A stretch of DNA of 64,000 nt from Phytophthora hibernalis (lineage: Eukaryota; Oomycota; Peronosporomycetes; Peronosporales; Peronosporaceae): the NCBI GenBank assembly GCA_012656075.1, contig JAAKBF010000012.1, forward strand, positions 1-64,000, read 5' to 3'. The notes under the pieces are model-generated. The model worked only from the letters and a program-made list of their open reading frames with translations, was not told the DNA's origin and searched no databases. How positions within the stretch are numbered: position 1 is the stretch's first letter; each line of letters begins with the position of its first letter. The position numbers were made by a program, and so were the translations under genes. Shown here one piece after another: positions 12,010 to 23,181 of this stretch.

Positions 12010-12810
12010 TCAAATAAAATGTGCGTGATACAAAAGATTTGAGTCTGAATCAAATGTGGTGTGTTGCATCACAGCTTCCCGCGCCCCATCACAGATAGTG
12101 CACTCAGTGCAGTCGCTGGTGGTAACCCAAACAGCGCCAGCTCTGTTTGTAGAGTAAAAATCCGTTGGACGGTCATGTACAAAACCCACTTGACCATCCA
12201 ACTGCAGCATGCACTCGATGAAGGGGTAATACCGAGCTGTCCCTACCATAGCTGCTTTCATATGGAGTGCTGGCCACTCAAACGCGCAAAACACGCGGAA
12301 TAACGTCACAATTGACCGCAGTGAGTGATCGGAATCATTTTGCGAATACCGTAGAATCATGGCCGGACTGGACTTCCTATCACCGAGTGGTACTTTTGAA
12401 CAACAGTCATCATAGCTGATTCCATGTCCTGGCGGGAGATCTTGCACATGTTGGAAGGTTGAAATCAGTCGACGAAATCCTTGGGCCACGTTGATTTTTA
12501 TCGCCACAGCAAAGTCTACGTAAGACAATTTGTTTTGAGCACAAGTCGCAAACCCAGAACTCCACATGATGGTCCTGGTATAATAGTACCGGAAAGTGAC
12601 ACAGTCGCGTATTCGATCCACCTTGTTTACGGTTCTGGATCTCTGTATTGACGGTAACATGAGCGAAACACGATTTGTTGCTGCAGAATGAGTCAAAAGT
12701 GATTCATGACTAAGCAGGTGAGCGTTTCTTCGGCTGGGCATCACACTACCACTGAGATTTGCTGCACACACAGCGATGAAATACGCCACAAGCGATCTGT
12801 CAGTGAACAA
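12010..12810 (-). CDS. C-family protein, 266 aa, unrecognised
   Basis: One uninterrupted minus-strand frame begins at ATG 12810. The central part QGFRRLISTFQHVQ and the following LPPGHGISYDD recur as QGFRRLISLFRHVQ and FPPGLIGYG on the plus strand near 40,010-40,090, and as nucleotide similarity at 59,871-60,174. The segments DHSLRSIVTLFRVF and YYPFIECMLQLDGQV are also shared. This is the only C copy with an open frame. The first 25 residues are moderately hydrophobic (LVAYFIAVCAANL), but no clear signal peptide can be called. It lies between S2-alpha and D, an order repeated at 37.8-41.7 kb. It may be a protein-coding repeat rather than a host gene. Confidence 0.4.
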   Translation of the reverse strand: MFTDRSLVAYFIAVCAANLSGSVMPSRRNAHLLSHESLLTHSAATNRVSLMLPSIQRSRTVNKVDRIRDCVTFRYYYTRTIMWSSGFATCAQNKLSYVDFAVAIKINVAQGFRRLISTFQHVQDLPPGHGISYDDCCSKVPLGDRKSSPAMILRYSQNDSDHSLRSIVTLFRVFCAFEWPALHMKAAMVGTARYYPFIECMLQLDGQVGFVHDRPTDFYSTNRAGAVWVTTSDCTECTICDGAREAVMQHTTFDSDSNLLYHAHFI

Positions 12811-13193
12811 AAAACTGTTTGCTCCGAAACAGAGTTATTCGACGTAATTCTCGGAACGCCGAAGAGGTACAGCGTCAGCCCCCAAATTGTATACACCTGC
12901 CACTATTACCGAAACTTTGATTCCTGGATACAAATTTCATCCGACCAAAGTGAAACGAGTACGTGCTGGAACATTTAAGCGCGTGAGAGAGGGAGAACCT
13001 GAAGATATCCGACTTCACAAATGTGCGACAGCAATCAGAGCGGGTAGCATGTGCTGCTGTAGATATGGGAACAGCACTACCGCTAAACTGAAGGAGGAGT
13101 CCTTCGTGAGTTTGCGTGTCGCTCGGAACTCTTCAAGATTGTCGTTTTTGGCTCTCTTTCCCTGAGTTTCAGGTCTACATAGCACCGCAACGA
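12811..13193. other. no gene recognised
   Basis: Spacer between C and S2-alpha. Short open frames (12,706-12,978 and 12,887-13,165, plus strand) show no conserved segment shared with other copies in the window. Confidence 0.3.
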
Positions 13194-14045
13194 TCAAGTT
13201 GATTTTGAGTTGCTGTAGTCAATCTCCTCTTGATTTTGGTGGTCAGATATTGGAATAAATCGCTTTTGGTGATGCACGCGTTGACAATTGCAGTCTTCCG
13301 TTGGCTTTGACGCCGGCTTGCTTCTTTTGGTGTTCTCTGTGCCTTCCTGCTGCTCGGCACCTTCGTCCTCATCAACCACCACAACTCGCTGTTGCGGTGC
13401 TGGAACGAAATCGAAATCTCCGGAAAGGGAGACAATCACTGGCAGACAAACACGGCTTTCATCTACAGAGAATTCGGTTCCAATCTGAACTTGACATTCC
13501 AGCAGTGAGTCTAAGAAAATATTGCTCCTGGGTAGAGCCGCTTCCGTGGCCATTGTACCATGGGGGCAGCAGTGGTGAAGAATAGAATCACATTCTCCAG
13601 CTTGAAAAAAAGTCTTCATTCGCCACCTATCCTTACGTATCACCAACAGCCCCAAAGTAATCACGCAATTCTGAAAATTGCTGCTAGCCCCCACCAAGTC
13701 GGTCGCTCTAACGCCTGTAAACTTCAACCAGGTAGAGCCACAATGGAATCTTTTGGCATCACCGACCCGCATCCGACGTCACCACACAACTGCAGACTCG
13801 AAACGAGCACCAAAGTAAACAACCATTTTCTTGTCCCGTTGACTATTTCTGTTCCGATGTGGACAAATTTTGGATTTTACACAAATAAACACTGTCATGT
13901 CTCAGTAGCAAAAATTCGTACTGATCACAAAAACTGTACCGGAATATGTGTGCACGTGTGGGGGACGCACCTGACGCAAAGAGTTCGTGGCTGCAGCAGG
14001 GGCAGAGGCGCAGGAAGGCGGAGGATCGCGACCTCCTACGTGGAC
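13194..14045 (-). pseudogene. S2-alpha, S1-related gene with short charged tail
   Basis: The minus strand shows a diverged exon 1 (about 14,045-13,971, encoding FLRLCPCCSHELFAS before a GTGCGT donor). An exon-2 relative follows (about 13,860-13,690), with EIVNGTRKWLFTLVLVSSLQ and IVALPG matching S1 TIVNRN and IVALPG. A 192-residue open frame (13772-13194) overlaps this and continues past it. Its last third reads GDFDFVPAP, an acidic VVVVDEDEG stretch, then Lys/Arg/Gln-rich sequence. That tail also occurs at 38.35-38.6 and 42.3-42.6 kb but not in S1. The tail resembles a nuclear low-complexity region. A stop in the IVALPG segment and lost exon-1 start indicate decay. Confidence 0.5.
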
Positions 14046-14049
14046 ACTC

Positions 14050-15666
14050 GTGCCGTCTGCGGGTTTAAACGCCGCGCGCGGGATTCGGTGGAAATAATTA
14101 TTATCAACACAAATCGCAATTTTGAGTTATCTGAACGAGCTGCTGTGGGACCAAATAAGCTTAACTCAATTGGATCGGTAAATTTTACGTTGGAATATAG
14201 CGTCACCACTACTATTACGGTATACTATTGAGGACGATGCGAAATTGGGACATATGCACATTTCCACTCGTGTAAGGGTGTATTGGCAGTGGCTGGACTG
14301 TAAACGATTTTAGTTTCCAGCTTTGCGAAGAAGACGAGAGGGATCGAGTAGGGTGACATGTACGGGTACGTCCTACCAAGGCTGGTGACAACAAGAATAC
14401 CATTGTGGGTGTATTGTGGACATACATATGACCGTAGTGATGAATGCTGGATCTTTCGAGCGACAGATCTTTTCTCGCATTGCGTTCACGGTTCCGAAGC
14501 CTGGTAAACAGGAACGGGTGTTGATCGAGGGCGAACTGCACTTGACTTGTTGTTCTGACATCATTTATTTGGCGATGTCATCGATTTTGGTGAGCTCGGT
14601 TTTGTGGTCGAGCTGTTGAGGAATGCACTGATTCGGCAGCAATATCGTTGTCAAAGAAACGTTAGCGGATGAAGCTCTAGCTGGTTCATGTTGGTTGAAC
14701 AAAGGAGCGTGGCGAGTTAAATGTTCGACCGGTGCTGCTGCCGGGGTTCATCAGCGTTCACAACCGAATCTCCAGACATCTAGCTGGACAGAACGCTTTC
14801 GGTGACGTTGAGGACGAGACTCCAATGAGCCAAAGTGGATCAATGGCTCCATGTTCTTCACGTCAGTCAAGCTGCCACGAGGCTCAGTGATTGACTTTTT
14901 CTCATTCTGTGTGATGTCTTGTCAGAACCATTAAGGTGTCACGTGTCACGCCAACCTCACGATTGCTCTAAATGGTGGATCGGCAGGAATATATCGCATC
15001 ATCTGGCTGTGATGATTGTTGGCCGCGTACAAATTGGTTCTGTATTCTGCAGTGTCATGGCAGAGCTGGTGCCATCGTGAATACGGAACAGGAAGGTTGT
15101 GTTGCTCGAGTACAAGTAGTTGCATATCTTGTATCTCTCATAAACAACTCAATGTGCATTTTGGAAACTCCTGCTTTTCCGGTCCACATTGAGTCGAATT
15201 TTGTAGCTCTTGGTCGAGATTGACGAAGTTGCACTCTTGGGAGTTATAATACCCGACGTTTATGACGGGCAGTTAGTAAAGAGAGAAATGGTGCAAAGTG
15301 GTGTCCCATGCCACAACAACAAGTGAGCGTTATTTGCACCCAACCTGTCCATGTTTTATAAGGACGAAGCGGAAAGAACCAAAATCCTTCGGAAAATGCA
15401 GGCCACATTTTGTAGACGACTTCAGATTCAGATCAAGAACGATTTGATGTGAACCTTCATCTGGTCGTCTGCACCAACATCACGCACAACAATAACTTTA
15501 AAATCTGCGCGTTGTCGTCGTCAGCTAAAGATACGAGAATCACTTTCACAAATCTCGGTTTACCCGTCATCACCGGCATATTTTGTACAATGCACTTCGC
15601 AAAATCGCGTCATGTCATGGACTATCAGGGCAACAGCATCGGCCAACGCTACTTCTCTAGCTGGAA
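14050..15666. other. no gene recognised
   Basis: About 1.6 kb separates S2-alpha from the 3' end of S1-C. Short frames on both strands (for example 14,215-14,541 minus, 14,972-15,223 plus) have no shared block with other parts of the window. A plus-strand frame at 15,449-15,934 overlaps the S1-C tail and is its shadow at the right end. Confidence 0.3.
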
Positions 15667-18642
15667 CTACGTTTCGAGGCTAATATATGTCGCTCGTACT
15701 CCAATCGTGGACCCCAAGACCCGAGGAAACATGCCGTTGAAGCAACGGTCACATGACTGTGGGCGACGCCGAAAATCCATCGACGTACACACTTCGGCTA
15801 GAACAGATAAACCGAGTTGTTCACTCCCTTCCCGTTCAGCTAAAGACACCCTTACGCGAATTCTTTCCCCATTGGATACGGTATCGGTCCGTGACGACGA
15901 AGTATTTGCTTTTTCATGCGTCGGGTTCGATTGACCAGAGGGCAATGCGAACAGAAGCAACTCCAGCGACGCACCATCGGCTGACAAACGACCCTCGTAC
16001 TCGGATACGCAACAGTTGGTCGCACAATATAGTACTGCACACGCCGCAGGTGCCAATCCATTCGGTAATGATTTCAGTGAATGTGTTAGACCATCCAGAA
16101 CAAACACCGTCGCAGACGTTGTTGGAATTGTTTCAGTCATTACTGAAGCAATGGTGAGCTGCGTGCCTTGTAACTGCACATCCACACATGCGAACATGCG
16201 GGTCAAGGCGATGATAGACAGAAGGGATGGCGCAGTGGATGAATCGCTGTCATATGTCTTCGGTAGAATGAGTGATGCTGGTTGCAGCAACCATCGCCGG
16301 TTCCAGGCGCAAATTGTATCCGCCAAAGCAGGTCGGGCTACTGAAGGCTCAGCCTTTTTGTATTCATTTGAGTGTGAATAAGCGTCAGTGATCTGGTCGT
16401 CACTGGTGACACCTTGTCCTGGATTGGATCGCCTACCACGAGATAATTGCTGCTGAATCAGGAATGACTGAAACAGCCTTCGCACTGAAGCCTCCAAGAA
16501 ATCATCTTTGTGGAGTAGCAAGGCCGATGCAATCCTGCGAAGTTCTTGGTATTCTGGCTCCGTGTAAATTACCGAAAGAACATCGTCCACAAGCATCATG
16601 ATAGATGCGTGACCATCAGCACTGCCCTTCGGTAAACGATTATCGATACTACATGTAGAATCCCTACTCCTTGAACAAGCCCCGAGGAGCTGCGTTAGCT
16701 CGCCAAAAAGTCTTCAATCAATCTGCCAAAGTGCTCACACGACACAGACAGTGAAGGTTGATTCGTAGTCTCCCCTTCTTGTTCATACTCGCGTTCATCG
16801 AGTTCCCATGCAAGTAACTGATATACTCGCTTTGATGAAAACGTATCAAGCAGCAGATCTGCGCACGTTTGCAATGCTGCTTGTTTACGTGCCAAATCTT
16901 TCGCAGTCATGACATTTTCCTGTCCACAAATCTGTCCAACGAAAATGTCGACACGATGTTTGCAACCATCCTGCGCTCTGATGAAGCCGTCGCGAAGTCA
17001 TGTTGACGTGCTTGGTTGAACGGTAACAACCTAGTGAGCCATTGCCCTTGGATACGGAAGTTCATCTCATCGAAGTAGAAGGAAAACGCTTCAAGTGGAG
17101 TGAAATCCACGAAAAGCTGGAGCACAAGCAACGCCTGAATACGCTCCATCGTGTCGTGGCTCGGAATGATCGGAAGTGGGTGTGACAAAAGCGTCAATGT
17201 TTCGCCGCAAACCTGACAGCAAAGTGTGTTTCCCCGCGGTATCGTCCCCAAGTGTGCCGGCGACTTAACTACATGTAATGATGTGTCCTCCCCGGTGCCC
17301 ATCTTGTCATTCGTATCCATATTTTTACTGAAATTTGTCTCGGACCTCGTTGTGTTTTTGTCGTCAACTTCTCCGAAAGCTTGCTCACCGTCCCGGACCA
17401 ACGGATTACGCGGTGTTATAATGTCGTCTGAGGCGAGTGCTTCTGCTGCGAGTGCTTCTGCCACGAAAGGCGGAGGTGATTTCAACTCTGCAACCGGATC
17501 GCAGGTATCCTTCGCTACGCCCTCAGTATAATCATTTCCGCCCGACGATTCCTCACTGGTACCCTTTTCTTTCGAGCGACGTACATTGCTCTGGCGTCGA
17601 TACGAGACCATCGTGAATGACGGCGACGCCTGGCGATAAACCACCGTCGCCAGTCGCACTGTTGATGATGGAGCACCAACCTTGCGACTGCTTTTCAAAC
17701 GGCGCACTGGAACTGGATCCAGCAAAAACATATACACGGCGAGTACGTGCTTCATCTCTCGTTGGGCCTTGGTGCATCCGCTCTCGTACGAGTAGCACCA
17801 CTGCGGGCTACGCGCGCTGTTGAGCACGTACAGAATTGCATTCTTCAACATAAAGGCAACACCACCATCATACAGTTAGACGACTTTCTACATACTGAAT
17901 CCGCCAGCATATTTCGGCAGCCCCAGGCCCAAATGCCGGTGGATCCATGTTGTTCGCCATGGAAACTAGCGCCCGAACGTACCTCTGAGAACTTCTGCTG
18001 GCAGGAATCGCTCGCCTTTTTAGCACGGACCCAGTCGCTCTCGATCGAGTTCGCCCCCGGTTGCTGCAAAGCACTACCTGGTAACGCGACGATAGCACCC
18101 GGGAGCATCGCCGTCACAATGTCTCCCATACCGGGCTCGGATAACGTCGCTGCAGCCTCAAACCGCGCACACACGACCAGGTCGTCATTCCGGTTGACAA
18201 TCGTTGCGGCATCCGCTGACTCGAAGGTCACGAGCAGATGCAACGAGCAGCCACAATAACTTCGTTGCTTGTGGTCTGGGCAGCAGTGGGGAAGCAGCGA
18301 AGTAGCTACAGCGTGGTAGAATCAACAACACTTTGGGTTGGTACTTCTCATTGTGCTTACGCACACTAGATTACTATTTCGTGTACCTTGGCACTCCGTT
18401 TTTTGTTGCTTCTGCTCGTCGTTTCCATCGGGAAGAAACACCAAAACACAATACATACACGAGGTTTACATGATACACATTGGTTGCAACGGTACGGTTC
18501 TCCAAGGAGAGGCCTAAGAGAAGGTCGAGAAGTGAGACATCGAGACGCACCTGACGTAGGAAGCGGAGAAGAGCTCGTGCTGCTCGTGACGACAGTCGAG
18601 ACGTAAGAAGCGACAGTTCGCGACGTTCGGACAGATCGCCAT
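15667..18642 (-). pseudogene. S1-C, unrecognised three-exon family gene, frameshifted
   Basis: Predicted exons are 18642-18551, 18305-17983 and 17842-15667. Exon 2 has four C where S1-E has five, before ACTGCTGCCC, which shifts the CCPDH segment. Exon 3 opens with NAILYVLNSARSPQW and has a CxxC pair (CQVCGE), then the AFSFYFDEMNFRIQ block. A 10-bp deletion near 16,918 relative to S1-D changes frame, and a further shift falls near 16,690. The last 310 codons (16599-15667) are open: LVDDVLSVIYTEPEY, WNRRWLLQP, SLPNG, YEGRLSADGASLE and a final YISLET. C belongs to a subgroup with D and E, distinct from A, B and F. Confidence 0.7.
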
Positions 18643-18665
18643 GCTTAGTCCTTCGTGGAGAAGCT
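16771..18665 (-). repeat. left arm of 1.9-kb inverted repeat (S1-C)
   Basis: This is nearly identical, in opposite orientation, to 23,182-25,078, covering exons 1-2, both introns and the first ~1 kb of exon 3. Differences seen include a 9-nt deletion in the right arm near 23,430 and the 10-bp deletion in this arm near 16,918. The arms are separated by about 4.5 kb. Confidence 0.85.
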
Positions 18666-18703
18666 GAGAGACGGTAGTGCGTTTGTTTGCAGTTAGTGTC
18701 ACT

Positions 18704-18723
18704 TTGACTTGTAGTGATTATGC
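18704..18723 (-). promoter_or_regulatory. conserved S1 upstream motif (copy C)
   Basis: The minus strand reads GCATAATCACTACAAGTCAA, a variant of the S1 motif, 62-81 bp before the S1-C start codon. Confidence 0.45.
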
Positions 18724-21700
18724 CGCATCCGATATACTAAGTACGATTAAGATTTTGGAAAACATTCCGACGACACACAGTTTCAGGGGAATAAGAAGGA
18801 AAGTTTGAGGGCGTTGAAGTCGGATTGAAGACACCAGTAGGTCGTATAGGTCTAATGCATATTTGTGCGAGAATTTTATGACCCACTTGGATGTGTTGTC
18901 CAATGACTGTTTTGGCAAGTCGATTGCTAACGATTTCGTGATGGCCCCGATGGAATGAAATGAGTAAAAATGATTCTCAAAGCAAAAAGTGGACGGTCTC
19001 CAACTAGGGCGGCTTACAAAGCAAGCTCAATTCGCCAAGCAAAGCTAACCTGTGTATGCAGTATCATCTCTCAACAAAGTGGCCCCGTCATCATCTGTCT
19101 TGGGCTTCTTACTGCTGATCCCGAACTACCACCACCGCACGCGTTTCACCCATGATGTGTCTTGCTGCCCTCTTGTCTACCATGATAATCAGGTGGCGCG
19201 TCACTCGCCGATAAACGTTCGAGAGCTTGTTGTTTACGGATCATCCGAGCAGAAAGGAGTTCTCCCTTTGCTTTGGTGGTGGGATGTCATCCAAACAGTC
19301 ACGCAGCACATGTTGCAGTCAGTTTTTGCGTCGGACATTTTTTTCTATGCCACATCAACTTACGTTGAAACGATAATGCAAAACAAATTACAAATTGCAG
19401 GTTAGCAAAACAGTATCTGCTTGACAAACTCCGTACCGATACAACCATCGCGCGCCGTCTACATTTACCGATATGAAGAAGTGGTCAGCATGACAATCGT
19501 GAATGCGAACCACACTAAAAGCACGCTTCCATTGTCAGATTTTCCACGAAATAATTTTCAAACGCGTAGCCACATCCGGACGAATGGAACTGTGGCGCTG
19601 GATGGAGTCACATCGATGGCTTTAGCACCAAATCCTCAAAGCGAACCACATAACCGGTTTCCTGTTCGATCCCACCAGATAGCGTCAGACCGTGTACACC
19701 AATTGACGCAAGTCGCTCGCCTGCTCCGACGCAAGATTCTTGCTGCGATTGAAGAAACCTTTCAGTCGTTAGATTAGACTCCGTGAAGGTCTGCTTCGAT
19801 TGCGAAATTATGTGTACACGCCGTGCGCGGTTTTGGCCCGCAACCCAGTAAGTTTAAATGGTAGAAGGCAGTCGGTCCACCCATAAACACGATACGTGTT
19901 CGAGACGATCAAGTCGAAAGTGGCAAAACGAAAACGTTCTGTGGCTGTAGAGTTCGCGAGCAGAAAAGGATGGAGTCTTCATCTTTGCGTTCGTTTCTGT
20001 TTCCCGTTGAGAAATCGAAAAAGGTACTACATGTACCCATCGACAGCTCTTCAGATTGTATCCCCTGTCTTCTATTAATACGGGTCGGGTCGTACGAGCA
20101 GAGCTTAATCGATGCTTGCCAACCTTGCTGCTTCGTATCGTCAGCAAAATCGAGTGCAACGTAGCTATGCGGGTAGACAGAATTCCATCGCAGGTTACCT
20201 GCTGAAGCCAGTAGCAAAGTCACCTCGGAGCCGTTCAATTGTACCCCGGTACATGTAGGTGTAGAGAAATATCAGCAAGTGGGGCGTCTTATCGAACACA
20301 CAAAGTGTTGCCAACTCATCACGGATCCATCCACAACACTTTCGACATACGCAGACTTGAAATGGTCGGGAATGCTGCAGAGTAAACACGGAGAACATTG
20401 TACTGCCAAACGCGCCACTGGTTGTCGTCGCTGCGCCTGCTTTCTCGTTTAGCTGTCGGCGTTTCCTCCAAACGTCTCCATTTTGAACCCAATAAAACCG
20501 TTGCAATGCTGAGTGGACGCATGCTACAGATCTTCGACACCAGGAATAGTCGTCAGCATCTCCTTCCTTGCCTTGAGTCGTTCATCTTGTCCTAGGACGA
20601 CACATCCACATCCCCGGTATGTACTAAGCTTAGTACCGTAACGGATATGATCCTTGAGTTATCCTTGGAACACATAATATGGATAAAAATTGGCGATCGG
20701 TCTTTGCGCATCCCTTCCGATGGTCGACACGAGACTACAGGCGGCAGCCAAGACGGGGTGTTACCGAGGAAGCGATGATCAAGGATCTTCGAGTGTTGAT
20801 CTTGCTCACTGGTGACGATGACCGACATGAAAATCCTCATCACTGCTCCGTTTTGGTACAGTGCAGTGCTCCACGACAGCCTTCGAATTCGTGTATTTCC
20901 TTCATTCACAAGAGCGGCACCCTGAATCAAACGACAACCCACTGGGCACATTTCCGAGGGCAGATATGTGGTCGTTGATGTGAACTTATTTCCGATACTG
21001 GAGCGTACTGGCAAGGCAGGCCAAATTATGGTACACCCTTGCACAAATACCGTCAGTACAGCCATTCCGCGCAGGACTCGCCGAGATTGATTCCAGTTCT
21101 AAGAACCATGACTCCAGACAGTTGGTAATTCTGAGCCAGGGCTTGTCGTCTTCACAGCTCTAGATCATGATTCCATTGGCAACGAAGCTTCATCCAAGTC
21201 CTTCTATAGTACATCGAACCACTGCTGCTGATGTGGGACGAAAGCTCGAAGCAACCACTGAACGGGCAATTCCATCCAGTTTGGTTGTCGCTGGCCCGCA
21301 TAACTACCAACAAGGTGGCAAGAAAGGATATCGTCCTAGTCGATTCGTCCACAAGCACAGGAATCATTTTTGACGTGTGGGCGATTACCAAAACAGAGAT
21401 TGGTGCGGATCTCGTCGAAAGTTGGCTAGCTGATTGAGCTGCATGCACAGCGAATATTGAGCTAGATTTATTTCCAGGGTGTCTTGTGTCGAAAATTGTC
21501 GTGTGTTTGAACACTCGCTGATGTGAAAACACTCAAGAGCAGCACCCACGTCCATTTACTACCACGCAGGGAATTTGACAGCAACGACTGTGGTGTGAGT
21601 TGACTAAGGCACGAATCTATCAAGAAGATCGACGTGATGCTGCCAAGCCGAAGGATAGCCGAAGGTTTTTATTGTATATGAACAAGTTTGTTGCTGAATG

Positions 21701-23100
21701 TGGGAAGTGTGTGAACCTGACAAACCATGCAGCGAGAGGAATTCGATGGAGTCGTTGTACTGCCACGATCTCGATGAATGCACCAGTGGATGGCGGCAAA
21801 TCTGACAACGCCGTGCTTTCAGCGATGGCGTAAGTTCGGTATACGATCTCGACGAGTCAAATGTCGAGATGTTTGACTTTTGCCGTTTGAATATTCCCTC
21901 ACGGCACTGTCCACGGGATCCTTTGCAGACTCCACAAAGTTACTTGACGTCGCTGGAAGCTGGAATTGTTCGTTTTGAACTTCTCATGGCATCCAGGAAT
22001 GTTGCGCATTGTGATGTTACTTGGGATACGATCGTGTGCGTGCCGATCGACCAATGGCGAGCAAATCGACGCAGACGGATCCAAGTGATCAAGCCCTTTC
22101 AAATTCTCACTATCCGCATCAAACTCTACCAATATCAGCCAGGGATCGGTCAATACCTTTAGAATAGAACTTCTAGGTTCTTGCACGATGCCTTGCACCA
22201 GGGCAAGTGGGCGACTTTCAGGCGTACACGGTGATACTGAAGCATGATGATACTGAAGCCACCGATGATCCTCAACTGTTTCATCCGTCAGGATGTGGAT
22301 ACCTGTTTGACGATTTCGTAGAAAAGCTGGTGCTAAAATAGCGACTTACTCCTATCAACTGGGTTTTTAAGAAAGAGGGGATGTTTTCTTGATTTTGAAG
22401 GCCAAGCGGAGGAAGTGTGTGAAGTTAGTGGCTTTGGAGCAAGCCCACGGAGCAGTCCTCGAGCTACAGAACCTGCTATCAGTAATTTGTTTGACACAAC
22501 GTACTTTGATGTGGCACAGATTGAATCTGACGCATGACAGGATGAGTGTGCTGCCGTGGCATCGGATGACTTATCACCGTTGAAGCGATTGCCAAGTCTG
22601 GACGATCCGTTAAATTTTTCTCGAACGTTCGTCAGCGTAGCCTTCGAGTTTCGACAACTTGATTGCCGTGGGACACCGGCGCTATCACGCTTCCTAGCTA
22701 TAACTTGCTCGGCGAGAAAACTTCCTGAGACAACGTCATGGATGAATCGTCGGGTTTGGCTGCAAAAGGACCAGAATTATCATGCTCGGGGCTAAATGTC
22801 ATTCGTGAAAGGTGAAGGCGTCCGTAGAATCACTCCTCCTGCATAAGGAACACCAGCACCATACGTCATATTGCCTGTATAATCAGATTTACTTTTTGAG
22901 ATGAAGCATCATACACGAATTAGGGTTGCTTGGGGAAGTGAGTTTGCGCTCCGAGCGTGATTGCAGACAGTCCTCGAGTAATATACTTCTCTAAAAGACT
23001 AAGACCTACTGGTGCCTTCAAGGCGACTGTGGTGCTCTCTAATTTTCGTTCCTATTTATCATCTTATTCGTATCTAGTATAGCATCCATGAGCAGATGCG
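18724..23100. other. spacer between inverted S1 copies; no gene recognised
   Basis: This 4.4-kb spacer has short frames on both strands: 19,421-19,777 plus (118 aa), 20,592-21,065 minus (157 aa) and 21,152-21,532 minus (126 aa). None has a domain or a second copy in the window. The outermost 150-200 bp at each end show weak inverted similarity (for example a CACCAGTAGGTC block near 18,833 and its complement near 23,005), so the S1 upstream flanks were once part of the repeat. Otherwise nothing identifiable was seen. Confidence 0.4.
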
Positions 23101-23120
23101 GCATACTCACTTCAAGTCAA
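23101..23120 (+). promoter_or_regulatory. conserved S1 upstream motif (copy D)
   Basis: The sequence GCATACTCACTTCAAGTCAA lies 84-103 bp before the S1-D start. It is identical to the copy-E motif although exon and intron sequence of D matches copy C, so the promoter looks mosaic. Confidence 0.5.
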
Positions 23121-23181
23121 AGCGACCGGTTCCCCAAACTGGTCATTATTGCAGTGAGACGAACTGCAAACAAACGCACTA

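Noticed and set aside
21899..22198. Minus-strand frame thought to be a copia-type integrase or RT fragment
   Set aside because: No catalytic motif could be found in any frame of 18.7-23.1 kb.
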